6,507 nt of DNA from Betaproteobacteria bacterium. GTDB taxonomy: Bacteria > Pseudomonadota > Gammaproteobacteria > Burkholderiales > Burkholderiaceae_D. Numbering within the stretch: position 1 is the stretch's first letter; every line of letters starts with the position of its first letter. Below are positions 1 to 5,771 of this stretch, one piece after another. The translations under genes and the position numbers were made by a program. The notes below the pieces were generated by a model. The model made no database searches and was not told the DNA's origin. It saw only the letters and a program-made list of their open reading frames with translations. The stretch is taken from positions 1-6,507 of the forward strand of contig JAATFN010000252.1 of the NCBI GenBank assembly GCA_015655165.1, in the 5' to 3' direction.

Positions 1-318
1 CACCGACGACAATGCCGCCAACTGCCGCTCACGCGCCAATGCCACCATGGCAGCCGCACCATCGATGCCTACAATCTGTGCATCGCTGAAGCGTTTTTTC
101 AGGACCGGCATATCCGCACCTTCACCACACCCAGCATCCAGCACCATCTCTGGCGCAATCTTGACCAATTGCAACCGCTCGAACATGCGACCTGATACTT
201 CCCGACGTAAAAAGTCGGACTCCGCCACGCGAGCAGGCCGCGCAAAGAAGCGCTTGACCAACGGAACGTGAATTGGCGCACTTAAATGCGAATTATCTGA
301 AGATAACGACTGAGACAT
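1..318 (-). CDS. SAM-dependent class I methyltransferase, BioC-like (partial, C-terminus outside window)
   Basis: Only the N-terminal 106 codons are inside the window; the frame is open to the left edge. The translation contains a textbook class I methyltransferase motif I, VLDAGCGEGAD (about residues 59-69), the glycine-rich SAM-binding loop. It is followed by the acidic end of strand 2, IVGIDGA (about 82-88), where the aspartate would contact the SAM ribose. The preceding segment FARPARVAESDFLRREV (about 25-41) is what I recall from Burkholderiales proteins annotated as BioC, the malonyl-ACP O-methyltransferase that starts biotin synthesis. The catalytic domain needed to prove that role is missing here, so substrate is inferred and no symbol is given. 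The ATG at 318 has no good Shine-Dalgarno sequence in front of it. The gene is divergent from comF, with a 139-bp gap. Generic SAM methyltransferase is the safe alternative. Confidence 0.85.
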   Translation of the reverse strand, partial: MSQSLSSDNSHLSAPIHVPLVKRFFARPARVAESDFLRREVSGRMFERLQLVKIAPEMVLDAGCGEGADMPVLKKRFSDAQIVGIDGAAAMVALARERQLAALSSV

Positions 319-411
319 AGAGTAAATGCAATGCGATAATGAAATAGCGGGCACAACACGCCACAGCCGCTATGCTACCCGTTTATGACAAATCCTGCTT
401 GCCCCATCTCC

Positions 412-429
412 CGGTAACGCGTGTTACCG
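412..429. promoter_or_regulatory. Palindrome CGGTAAC-GCGT-GTTACCG upstream of comF
   Basis: A perfect 7-bp inverted repeat with a 4-bp spacer lies 29-46 bp before the comF start, inside the 139-bp divergent gap between the BioC-like gene and comF. Such a compact symmetric site fits an operator for a dimeric regulator, or a small hairpin in the comF leader. It does not resemble the BirA operator as I know it (TTGTAAACC-type half-sites with a long spacer). I could not place a convincing sigma-70 promoter in this gap. Confidence 0.35.
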
Positions 430-457
430 ATGACAGACACCTCAGAGTACCCTGATC

Positions 458-1192
458 ATGCTTGACGCCTTTTGGCTACTATTTCACAAACTACCAGTAT
501 TGTTACCCACGTCATGTGTTCTTTGCATGCTCCCCCACACAAGCATGCTGTGTGACGGTTGTAAACAACAATGTGTTGCCACCCATACACCACGTTGCGA
601 TCAATGCGGGCACCCTCGTCTGGCAAACACACAGGACTATGCGTGCCGCTTTTGTGCCAGTCATATACCGGCCTTTGACGCGACCATTGTAGCAACCGAC
701 TATGTGCGTCCCATCGACCAGCTTGTCATTGATTTGAAGTTCCGGGGCCAGTTGCATTTGGCTGTCCTGTTTGCCGAACTGATCACCGATGCGAGCCTGA
801 CAACCGCCAGTAACGGACTCCACTTACCCGATGTCTTGATCCCCGCACCGCTCAGTGCAAAACGCCTGCAAGAACGTGGCTACAACCAGGCACTGGAAAT
901 TGCCAAACCGCTGGGCAAGATGCTGGGTATTCCTGTTATATCCAAACTTGTGGCCAGACAACGACATACGACAGCGCAATCAGGCTTGAATGCCCATGAC
1001 CGCGCAGACAACCTGCACGCCGCATTTTCCATACCAGATACCCTGTCGGATCAGATTGAAGGCCGGCATATCGGTATCGTCGACGATGTCATGACAACCG
1101 GTCAGACATTGAACGAATTAGCCACTTTGCTCAAATCAGCAGGCGCTGCACGCGTGACAAATTTTGTATTTGCGCGCACACTCCTGCTCTGA
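458..1192 (+). CDS. comF: ComF family protein (zinc finger plus phosphoribosyltransferase domain)
   Basis: The product has 244 residues, the usual ComF size. The N-terminal third has four CxxC pairs: C20/C23, C32/C35, C47/C50 and C63/C66, the double zinc-ribbon typical of ComF. The C-terminal part is a type I phosphoribosyltransferase fold, with the family signature ERGYNQA (about 136-142) and the PRPP-binding loop IVDDVMTTGQTL (about 207-218). In naturally transformable bacteria ComF is a cytoplasmic protein that helps process incoming single-stranded DNA; in other proteobacteria its role is less clear and no enzymatic activity can be read from this sequence. The ATG at 458 is preceded only by a weak purine stretch (CAGAG, 443-447). 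The stop lies 17 bp before trmL, so the two are probably one transcript. An 11-codon upstream ORF (430-465) overlaps its start. Confidence 0.93.
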   Translation: MLDAFWLLFHKLPVLLPTSCVLCMLPHTSMLCDGCKQQCVATHTPRCDQCGHPRLANTQDYACRFCASHIPAFDATIVATDYVRPIDQLVIDLKFRGQLHLAVLFAELITDASLTTASNGLHLPDVLIPAPLSAKRLQERGYNQALEIAKPLGKMLGIPVISKLVARQRHTTAQSGLNAHDRADNLHAAFSIPDTLSDQIEGRHIGIVDDVMTTGQTLNELATLLKSAGAARVTNFVFARTLLL

Positions 1193-1199
1193 ATTATCT

Positions 1200-1203
1200 G
1201 GAG
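1200..1203 (+). promoter_or_regulatory. Ribosome binding site GGAG fixing the TTG start of trmL
   Basis: GGAG sits 6 nt before TTG at 1210. No in-frame ATG lies between the comF stop and the conserved N-terminal residues FHVVLVEPEIPPNTGN, so TTG is the start that keeps the full family N-terminus. Confidence 0.75.
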
Positions 1204-1209
1204 AACACC

Positions 1210-1695
1210 TTGTTTCACGTCGTTTTAGTCGAGCCGGAAATCCCCCCGAACACCGGCAACATCATCCGCCTGTGTGCCAATACCGGAGCACAACTACACT
1301 TGATCGAACCGTTAGGCTTTCCGCTGGACGACGCTAAAATGCGCCGCGCCGGTCTGGACTATCATGACTATGCCACCATGCAAGTGCATCCCAACTGGGA
1401 GGCATTTATTGCCAAGCGTATTGAAGAAGACCCGACGTTTGATCGCACCCGCTTGTTTGCGATGACAACACATGGCTCAACCCCGTTTGCCGATGTGGCG
1501 TTCCAGCCCGGCGACAGCTTTGTATTTGGCGCCGAAACCCGTGGTCTTGCCACTGCATTACGTGAATCATTCGATCCATCACAACGTATCCGCCTACCCA
1601 TGCGCCCGAATAACCGTAGCTTGAACCTGTCCAATACAGTCGCGATTGTGGTGTATGAAGCATGGCGTCAAAATGGTTTTGTAGGTGGCAGTTAA
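1210..1695 (+). CDS. trmL: tRNA (cytidine(34)-2'-O)-methyltransferase TrmL
   Basis: This 161-residue SPOUT-class methyltransferase is collinear with E. coli TrmL (YibK). TrmL uses SAM to methylate the 2'-OH of the wobble nucleotide 34 in leucine tRNAs. Visible motifs are EPEIPPNTGNIIRLCANTG (residues 8-26), FGAETRGL (106-113) and IRLPMRPNNRSLNLSNTVA (127-145). The last two form the trefoil-knot SAM site. The protein is a minimal single-domain SPOUT enzyme expected to act as a dimer in the cytoplasm. It starts at TTG with a well-placed GGAG and follows comF after 17 bp, probably as its operon partner. Its TAA stop overlaps the TAA of the opposing regulator gene, so the 3' ends interlock and there is no separate terminator between them. 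Confidence 0.96.
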   Translation: MFHVVLVEPEIPPNTGNIIRLCANTGAQLHLIEPLGFPLDDAKMRRAGLDYHDYATMQVHPNWEAFIAKRIEEDPTFDRTRLFAMTTHGSTPFADVAFQPGDSFVFGAETRGLATALRESFDPSQRIRLPMRPNNRSLNLSNTVAIVVYEAWRQNGFVGGS

Positions 1696-2678
1696 TCTGC
1701 AACAATCCATTCAGCGTGACCGAATTGTGCCCGGTAAGCCGATGGTGACATACGTAATACCGACTTGAAATGCTTGCGTAGCGATAGCGTTGAATTAAAG
1801 CCACACGCTTGCGCAATGGCGTCGATGCCCGACGGTGTACTTTCCAGCAACCGTTGCGCGAGCGTAACACGCCGGGTATTGATCCATTCAATCGGTGTTG
1901 TACCAACTACCTGCATAAAATGCCTGCTGAAACTGCGTTTACTCATCATGGCACGCTGTGCCAGGGAAGCCAGACTATGTGTATCGGCTACATGCTTTTC
2001 TAGCCAAACAATCAACGCGCCAATTCTGTCCTGTTCTCCCACATCGGGTAGTTTTTGCTCAATGAACTGGGCCTGCCCACCCGTTCTGTGTGGAGCAACG
2101 ACCAACCGGTTGGCCAGATGTTGTGCCGATTCCGCACCGAACTTTTGTGCAACCACATGTAAACAGCAATCCAGACTTGCCGCGGTGCCTGCTGAAGTCA
2201 GTATGGATCCATCCCGGGCATAGAGCACCGTCGCGTCCAATAGTACATCCGGGTATTGTCTGGCAAATAAATCGGCATAGGCCCAATGTGTTGTCGCATG
2301 CAGGCCTGTTAGCAAACCCGCCTCGGCCAACACAAACGCACCCAGACACAAGCCGACAATCTCGGCGCCTCTGGCATGGGCGGCCTGTAACGCAGTTAAA
2401 AGCGGCAGTGGATAAGCGTGATCCAGCCGATGCCAGGAAGGAACAATCACCATATCCGCATCAGACAATGCCTCAAGACCGAACGGCACCGTCAACCCGA
2501 TCCCCGCGTTACTCGAGAGCATCCCCGTTTCTGCGGCACATACCCGCACTTCACATCTGGGAATGCCGATATCCTCCCAATTCTCGCCGAACACCAGTAA
2601 TGGCACCGACAAATGAAAGGCGCTGATACCATCAAAGGCAATAACAGCGATACGTAACGGTCGGGATGGTGAGGACAT
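1692..2678 (-). CDS. GlxA-family transcriptional regulator (DJ-1/PfpI-like domain + AraC HTH)
   Basis: The 328-residue protein has the two-domain layout of GlxA-type regulators. Residues about 8-190 form a DJ-1/PfpI (class I glutamine amidotransferase-like) domain, with the nucleophile-elbow region GLCLGAFVLAEAG (109-121, cysteine at 111) and the family stretch TSAGTAASLD (161-170). Residues about 215-320 form an AraC/XylS DNA-binding domain with two helix-turn-helix units: around LASLAQRAMMSKRSFSRHF (236-254), and around DAIAQACGFNSTLSLRKHF (286-304) followed by MSPSAYR. In this family the N-terminal domain is thought to sense a small ligand, often nitrogenous, rather than catalyse. The gene is divergent from the cysteine hydrolase at 2789, with 110 bp between starts, so that hydrolase is the most likely target. 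ATG at 2678 is preceded by a weak GGAT. A TATAAT at 2704-2709 would give a leader of about 20 nt. Confidence 0.93.
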   Translation of the reverse strand: MSSPSRPLRIAVIAFDGISAFHLSVPLLVFGENWEDIGIPRCEVRVCAAETGMLSSNAGIGLTVPFGLEALSDADMVIVPSWHRLDHAYPLPLLTALQAAHARGAEIVGLCLGAFVLAEAGLLTGLHATTHWAYADLFARQYPDVLLDATVLYARDGSILTSAGTAASLDCCLHVVAQKFGAESAQHLANRLVVAPHRTGGQAQFIEQKLPDVGEQDRIGALIVWLEKHVADTHSLASLAQRAMMSKRSFSRHFMQVVGTTPIEWINTRRVTLAQRLLESTPSGIDAIAQACGFNSTLSLRKHFKSVLRMSPSAYRAQFGHAEWIVAD

Positions 2679-2689
2679 ACAATATCCAG

Positions 2690-2701
2690 AGTGATTTGGC
2701 C
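2690..2701 (+). repeat. Imperfect direct repeat, copy 1 (AGTGATTTGGCC), candidate regulator site
   Basis: It matches the copy at 2743-2754 (AGTGAATTGCGC) at 9 of 12 positions. This copy overlaps the predicted transcription start of the regulator gene, where binding would repress it. AraC-type proteins commonly bind direct repeats, which is why the pair is listed. Confidence 0.3.
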
Positions 2702-2703
2702 TG

Positions 2704-2709
2704 ATTATA
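2704..2709 (-). promoter_or_regulatory. Candidate -10 box (TATAAT) for the GlxA-family regulator gene
   Basis: A perfect TATAAT reads on the minus strand, 26-31 bp before the regulator start codon. No good -35 hexamer lies 16-18 bp upstream; TTGAAA occurs but only 12 bp away. A strong -10 with a poor -35 would suit a promoter that depends on an activator, possibly the encoded AraC-type protein itself. The transcription start would be near 2697. Confidence 0.45.
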
Positions 2710-2742
2710 TCTAAAAATGTCTTTCAAGCCACTTTTAGCATG

Positions 2743-2754
2743 AGTGAATTGCGC
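2743..2754 (+). repeat. Imperfect direct repeat, copy 2 (AGTGAATTGCGC), candidate regulator site
   Basis: This partner of 2690-2701 is offset by 53 bp, close to five helical turns, so both copies would face the same side of the DNA. It lies 35-46 bp before the hydrolase start codon. Confidence 0.3.
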
Positions 2755-2776
2755 AGACAATGACCGAACACTTATC

Positions 2777-2782
2777 AAGGAG
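2777..2782 (+). promoter_or_regulatory. Strong ribosome binding site AAGGAG for the cysteine hydrolase
   Basis: AAGGAG is followed by a 6-nt spacer and ATG at 2789. This decides the start: a longer reading from GTG at 2744 would add 15 residues that are not part of the family fold and would place this perfect Shine-Dalgarno inside the gene. Confidence 0.85.
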
Positions 2783-2788
2783 TCACCT

Positions 2789-3412
2789 ATGCAACCCAAA
2801 CGTGCTTTACTGGTCATTGATGTCCAGAACGAATATGTCACCGGTAACCTACCCATTACATATCCGCCGACCACTGTATCACTGCCAAATATTACGCTGG
2901 CAATGGATACCGCCTATGTCGCTGGAATTCCCCTCATTGTTGTGCAACAAAATGCCCCTGCCACATCCCCGATTTTTGCCAAGGACTCACACGGCTGGCA
3001 ACTCCATCCAGACGTCGCATCAAGACCACACACGCTGTTGGTACAAAAAAACTACCCTAGTGCCTTTCATGAAACCAATTTACGCCACTGGTTAGAAACG
3101 CACGCAATCAATACCATCAGCGTTGCCGGCTATATGACACACAATTGTGTTGCCTCAACCATCATCGAAGCTGCCCATACAGGGTTCCAAGCCGAGTTTC
3201 TGTATGATGCTGCCGGTTCGCTAGCGTATGTCAATGCTGCCGGCAACGCCAGTGCAGAGCAAATTCATACCGCCTACAGTACCGTGTTTCATACACGCTT
3301 TGCTGCTGTAGCACACACAGACCAGTGGGTTGCTGCGGTGAAGGCACAAGTGCCCCTGCCACAATCGACCATTTTGCAATCCAACAGCGATGCACGACAA
3401 CAGCAGCACTAA
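2789..3412 (+). CDS. Isochorismatase-family cysteine hydrolase
   Basis: The 207-residue protein opens with LLVIDVQNEY (7-16), the classic family strand with catalytic Asp11. The expected lysine is Lys87 in VQKNYPSAF (85-93). The nucleophile is Cys120 in AGYMTHNCVAST (113-124), preceded by the conserved turn that forms the oxyanion hole. The complete Asp-Lys-Cys triad argues for an active hydrolase, as in nicotinamidase, N-carbamoylsarcosine amidase or YcaC-like enzymes. A true isochorismatase usually lacks the cysteine, so a C-N bond hydrolase acting on an amide or carbamoyl compound is the better guess; the substrate cannot be read from sequence. It differs in detail from RutB as I recall it. 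The cytoplasmic enzyme is divergent from a GlxA-type regulator, a recurring pairing that suggests substrate-induced expression. The tail after about residue 190 is polar, Gln/Ser-rich and probably disordered. Confidence 0.92.
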   Translation: MQPKRALLVIDVQNEYVTGNLPITYPPTTVSLPNITLAMDTAYVAGIPLIVVQQNAPATSPIFAKDSHGWQLHPDVASRPHTLLVQKNYPSAFHETNLRHWLETHAINTISVAGYMTHNCVASTIIEAAHTGFQAEFLYDAAGSLAYVNAAGNASAEQIHTAYSTVFHTRFAAVAHTDQWVAAVKAQVPLPQSTILQSNSDARQQQH

Positions 3413-3530
3413 CACCAGACAAGAGATAGGCGATACATCGCATCATCCCAATACTACATCAGGATGCCGAAGCTGAACCTTTTAATACAGGAACAGCACA
3501 CGCTAATGCGGTTGCCATTTCAGTTAGTGC
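3413..3530. other. Convergent gap between the hydrolase and FUSC genes
   Basis: These 118 bp separate two opposing 3' ends. Only a 4-bp stem GCGA-TACA-TCGC (3430-3441) is visible and it has no T-run after it, so I do not call a terminator. No gene is seen. Confidence 0.5.
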
Positions 3531-5267
3531 CTAGTTGAGGCCTGGATCGTCATATTGATTGATCACTGCCCAAATACATGCAGGATCTTCTGCCGCCATT
3601 GCTGTATGTACCAGTGTATCGACCCAAACAGCTTTGCCACAATCGGCAGCGACCCGGCGCAAATGATTCACTGCATGACCAAGACTATTGAACGCTAAAA
3701 TATTGCCCGGGATGGTCTCACCCGCTTTATCCAGTTCGATGACCAGATTCATGGTGCGGCGTGCGGCAATTTTCCCCCAGCCGGTGTTTTGCATCGGATC
3801 GCGTTGGATCAACAAACCAATATCATGCCAAAGTTTACGGATAGAAATGCCAATCAAATGACGTCCTGGACGTGGCAGTACCAGATAGCATAGCACCATA
3901 ATCATGGTACCAAGTGCCATTGCTACCGAATCGACGATGACTGCACGTGGAGCTGCTGCTGCCACTCCAGCCTGGCTTGCCAGCATAAAACACATATTGG
4001 CATCAAGCGCATAGATTGCTGTACGCTGATTGACCCGTGCGAAGGCACCAATGGCCATGAACGGCGCAATGGTTGCCACTAGCAACCACCAGGAACTGAC
4101 CCAGGGCTGCACCTCCAGACGATAAAACATGCCTGCGAGAACACCCACTAAAACACCGATGGCCACTTTGCGTGCCAAAAGATGTGGCGCTGGCATTGAC
4201 CCCAGTATCATCGCGAAGATCATGATTGAAAAAGCAGTCAGTTCGGCCGAAAAACTTCTTGTCCAGATGATCGCCACTGACCCGGCAAGACTCGACCCAA
4301 ACGCCAACAGGGCAATCATACCGGCTCTGTGTACATTGCGACGTGGTGGCAGCGCAAAACCAAGTTCTGCGCTTGTTGTATGATCAATACGAGAGCCTGC
4401 TTCAACCGAAGTGCCAGCAGCAGTCAACTCTGCCAACGCTGTTGCCAGACGCAGAACCGGTTCATACATGATCGGGAGTGTGGCAGTCCTGTTTAGTACG
4501 GCAATTGCATCTTTTGTCGCAGCTTCAGATGTTTTATATTGCGCCCGGACTGCGCCAGCGGCCTCCAGCAAAGCAATTGCCGCACCCAACACATTATCTG
4601 TCCCACGCAAACCACGATAGCCGCGTGCCGAACCCGCTGCGACCAGCCGTGCGCGACCTTCAAGATCGGCTGCCTTATGCAGCAGGCGCTCGTATCCGGC
4701 TTCTTTACCTTCGACGAGATGTAATGCTGCCATACGGGCGTCTTCGGCAAACTGAAGCACTTCATCCCGAAATCCATTGCGGTTCGCCCGAGGCGTGAAT
4801 AGGCCGACAATTAATGTCACCGAGATCACACCGATGAATGTACAGGACAAACGGTCAAGCGCGAGACTGACGCCTTCAGCGGCATCAAGCAACGAAGGAA
4901 TCACCACCACTGCGACAGTGATCCCGGCCATGAGCGGGAAATAGGTTTTAACGCCCCACCAGATATGTGTGAGCCCGACACCTGCGCCAACGATGATCGC
5001 CATAATCAGTGCGGTGGTCCATGGCGAGGGCGAATATTGCAACAGCAACAGCCCGACTACACCACCGCATAAGGTACCCAAGAAACGCCAGATAGCGCGT
5101 TCAAACGTCACTCCGCGCCAAGGCTGGGCGACCACCCAGACCGGCATCGAAGCCCAGAAGGCATGTTCGATGCCAAGTGCGGTAGCAACAGCAAACGCCA
5201 CCCAAGCGGCCAAACCAAGCCGGCAAGCTTGCATCCACCCTGACCGGCGAAGTTGAACCATTGACAT
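3531..5267 (-). CDS. FUSC family membrane protein (AaeB-like aromatic acid efflux transporter)
   Basis: This 578-residue inner-membrane protein has the duplicated FUSC plan. A first group of hydrophobic helices spans residues about 14-158 (for example 62-77, 84-101, 108-124, 142-156). A soluble, helical, charged cytoplasmic region covers about 160-312. A second group of about six helices spans 315-465 (315-335, 343-358, 367-382, 391-410, 418-436, 443-464). A cytoplasmic tail of about 110 residues follows. The family includes AaeB, the p-hydroxybenzoate efflux component, and fusaric acid resistance proteins. At 578 residues it is shorter than E. coli AaeB as I recall it (about 655). No membrane-fusion partner (AaeA-like) or outer-membrane channel is in the window, so it would have to find one elsewhere or work alone. 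Substrate is unknown; an aromatic or weak acid is inferred. ATG at 5267 has AAGGA 9 nt upstream (5277-5281). Confidence 0.9.
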   Translation of the reverse strand: MSMVQLRRSGWMQACRLGLAAWVAFAVATALGIEHAFWASMPVWVVAQPWRGVTFERAIWRFLGTLCGGVVGLLLLQYSPSPWTTALIMAIIVGAGVGLTHIWWGVKTYFPLMAGITVAVVVIPSLLDAAEGVSLALDRLSCTFIGVISVTLIVGLFTPRANRNGFRDEVLQFAEDARMAALHLVEGKEAGYERLLHKAADLEGRARLVAAGSARGYRGLRGTDNVLGAAIALLEAAGAVRAQYKTSEAATKDAIAVLNRTATLPIMYEPVLRLATALAELTAAGTSVEAGSRIDHTTSAELGFALPPRRNVHRAGMIALLAFGSSLAGSVAIIWTRSFSAELTAFSIMIFAMILGSMPAPHLLARKVAIGVLVGVLAGMFYRLEVQPWVSSWWLLVATIAPFMAIGAFARVNQRTAIYALDANMCFMLASQAGVAAAAPRAVIVDSVAMALGTMIMVLCYLVLPRPGRHLIGISIRKLWHDIGLLIQRDPMQNTGWGKIAARRTMNLVIELDKAGETIPGNILAFNSLGHAVNHLRRVAADCGKAVWVDTLVHTAMAAEDPACIWAVINQYDDPGLN

Positions 5268-5340
5268 GATGACTTATCCTTTTAACAACGAACCACACAA
5301 AAAGGTAGCCCGCCAATGTTGGTTTTAATACGCAATAGTG

Positions 5341-5487
5341 GATCATTACCGACTTCAGCTCGGTGTAATCCTCTATGAAGGCCGAGCCGAATTCCCGCCC
5401 GATACCCGAACTTTTAGCACCACCGAAAGGCCTAGCCGGCATTGTATGCATATTGACCCGGACAATGCCAGCTTCAATTGAGGGATC
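5341..5487 (-). pseudogene. Aldehyde dehydrogenase, C-terminal relic
   Basis: About 49 codons on the minus strand encode the end of a NAD(P)-dependent aldehyde dehydrogenase. The relic opens with DPSIEAGIVRVN (the xAGxVxVN strand), then PFGGAKSSGIGREFG, the most recognisable C-terminal signature of the superfamily, then IEDYTELKSVMI, the closing strand. Everything upstream is gone: an in-frame TAA lies at 5491-5493, two codons before the first recognisable residue, and the sequence before it does not look like aldehyde dehydrogenase. The catalytic cysteine and glutamate and the cofactor domain are therefore missing. The native stop is also lost, since the frame runs on into the FUSC gene. The spacing between VN and PFGG is a little short (7 residues). 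It cannot be functional. The substrate of the former enzyme cannot be told. Confidence 0.85.
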
Positions 5488-5509
5488 GTTTTACTTGTCA
5501 AAAGACTGT

Positions 5510-5515
5510 AGGGAG
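5510..5515 (+). promoter_or_regulatory. Shine-Dalgarno AGGGAG before a 59-codon ORF
   Basis: AGGGAG lies 8 nt before ATG at 5524, a near-ideal arrangement. It is the main reason to take the short ORF that follows seriously. Confidence 0.4.
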
Positions 5516-5523
5516 TTGCCTTC

Positions 5524-5703
5524 ATGAGGAAAAGAAGCGCGCTTTCGTTTCATACGCATGCAACTACCGCGAACGTCTCTTCGTTCATTGATCGCGCACA
5601 ACGCCTATTACCCGCGTGCATTGGTAAGCGTCAAGCATTTAGCTTGTTTGATGGCGATTCCCCGGCTGACACCGAGCAAAATTTTGTGAGGTATTTCATT
5701 TAA
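5524..5703 (+). CDS. Short ORF of 59 codons, unknown; possible 5' remnant of a lost gene
   Basis: ATG at 5524 to TAA at 5701-5703 encodes 59 residues with no signal peptide or membrane segment; the start is basic (MRKR). I do not recognise it. The stretch FIDRAQRLLPACIG (about 21-34) faintly recalls the N-terminal helix of class III aminotransferases (RAxRLIPGG-type), but the conserved glycines are absent and I would not assign that function. The start has a strong Shine-Dalgarno while the end dissolves into AT-rich sequence, as expected of a gene truncated from its 3' side. It points away from the aldehyde dehydrogenase relic, so the two were probably divergent neighbours. A genuine small protein or chance are both possible. 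Confidence 0.3.
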   Translation: MRKRSALSFHTHATTANVSSFIDRAQRLLPACIGKRQAFSLFDGDSPADTEQNFVRYFI

Positions 5704-5724
5704 ACTGAACATAAGTGATGAAAT

Positions 5725-5747
5725 CCATCAATCCATTTGATTGATGG
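5725..5747 (-). terminator. 9-bp perfect hairpin downstream of the flavin reductase gene (weak terminator or operator)
   Basis: CCATCAATC and GATTGATGG form a perfect 9-bp stem around a 5-nt loop, 25-47 nt past the flavin reductase stop. Read on the minus strand it is followed by ATTTCATC, a poor T-run, and the stem is AT-rich, so termination would be inefficient. It may instead be a protein-binding site or an mRNA 3'-end stabiliser. Confidence 0.4.
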
Positions 5748-5771
5748 TCATTCAATCAGGGCTCTTTCCAT

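Larger units (their letters stand above)
5268..5771. other. 504-bp decayed region between FUSC and flavin reductase genes
   Basis: No intact long gene is here. From left to right it holds the FUSC ribosome binding site (5277-5281), an aldehyde dehydrogenase C-terminal relic on the minus strand (5341-5487), a 59-codon plus-strand ORF with a strong Shine-Dalgarno (5510-5703), and a 9-bp hairpin (5725-5747). I read it as a deletion scar where part of an older gene cluster was lost. Confidence 0.6.

Noticed and set aside
344..373. 7-bp inverted repeat ATAGCGG/CCGCTAT with a 16-bp spacer in the methyltransferase-comF gap
   Set aside because: A match of this length and loose spacing is expected by chance in a gap of this size.
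2090..2626. 178-codon plus-strand ORF
   Set aside because: It lies antisense inside the GlxA-type regulator gene, rich in Pro/Arg/His, with no recognisable motif; a shadow of real coding sequence.
2744..2788. Longer hydrolase start at GTG 2744
   Set aside because: The ATG at 2789 has a perfect AAGGAG at 6 nt and begins right at the conserved first strand; the extra 15 residues match nothing in the family.
3430..3441. GCGA-TACA-TCGC stem as a terminator between the hydrolase and FUSC genes
   Set aside because: Only 4 bp, with no T-run on either strand.
4129..4383. Plus-strand ORFs at 4129-4798
   Set aside because: Antisense to the FUSC gene, with compositions that mirror its hydrophobic codons and no ribosome binding site.
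5101..5451. 116-codon minus-strand ORF
   Set aside because: Its first part is the aldehyde dehydrogenase relic; the rest runs into the FUSC gene in another frame and has no protein character.
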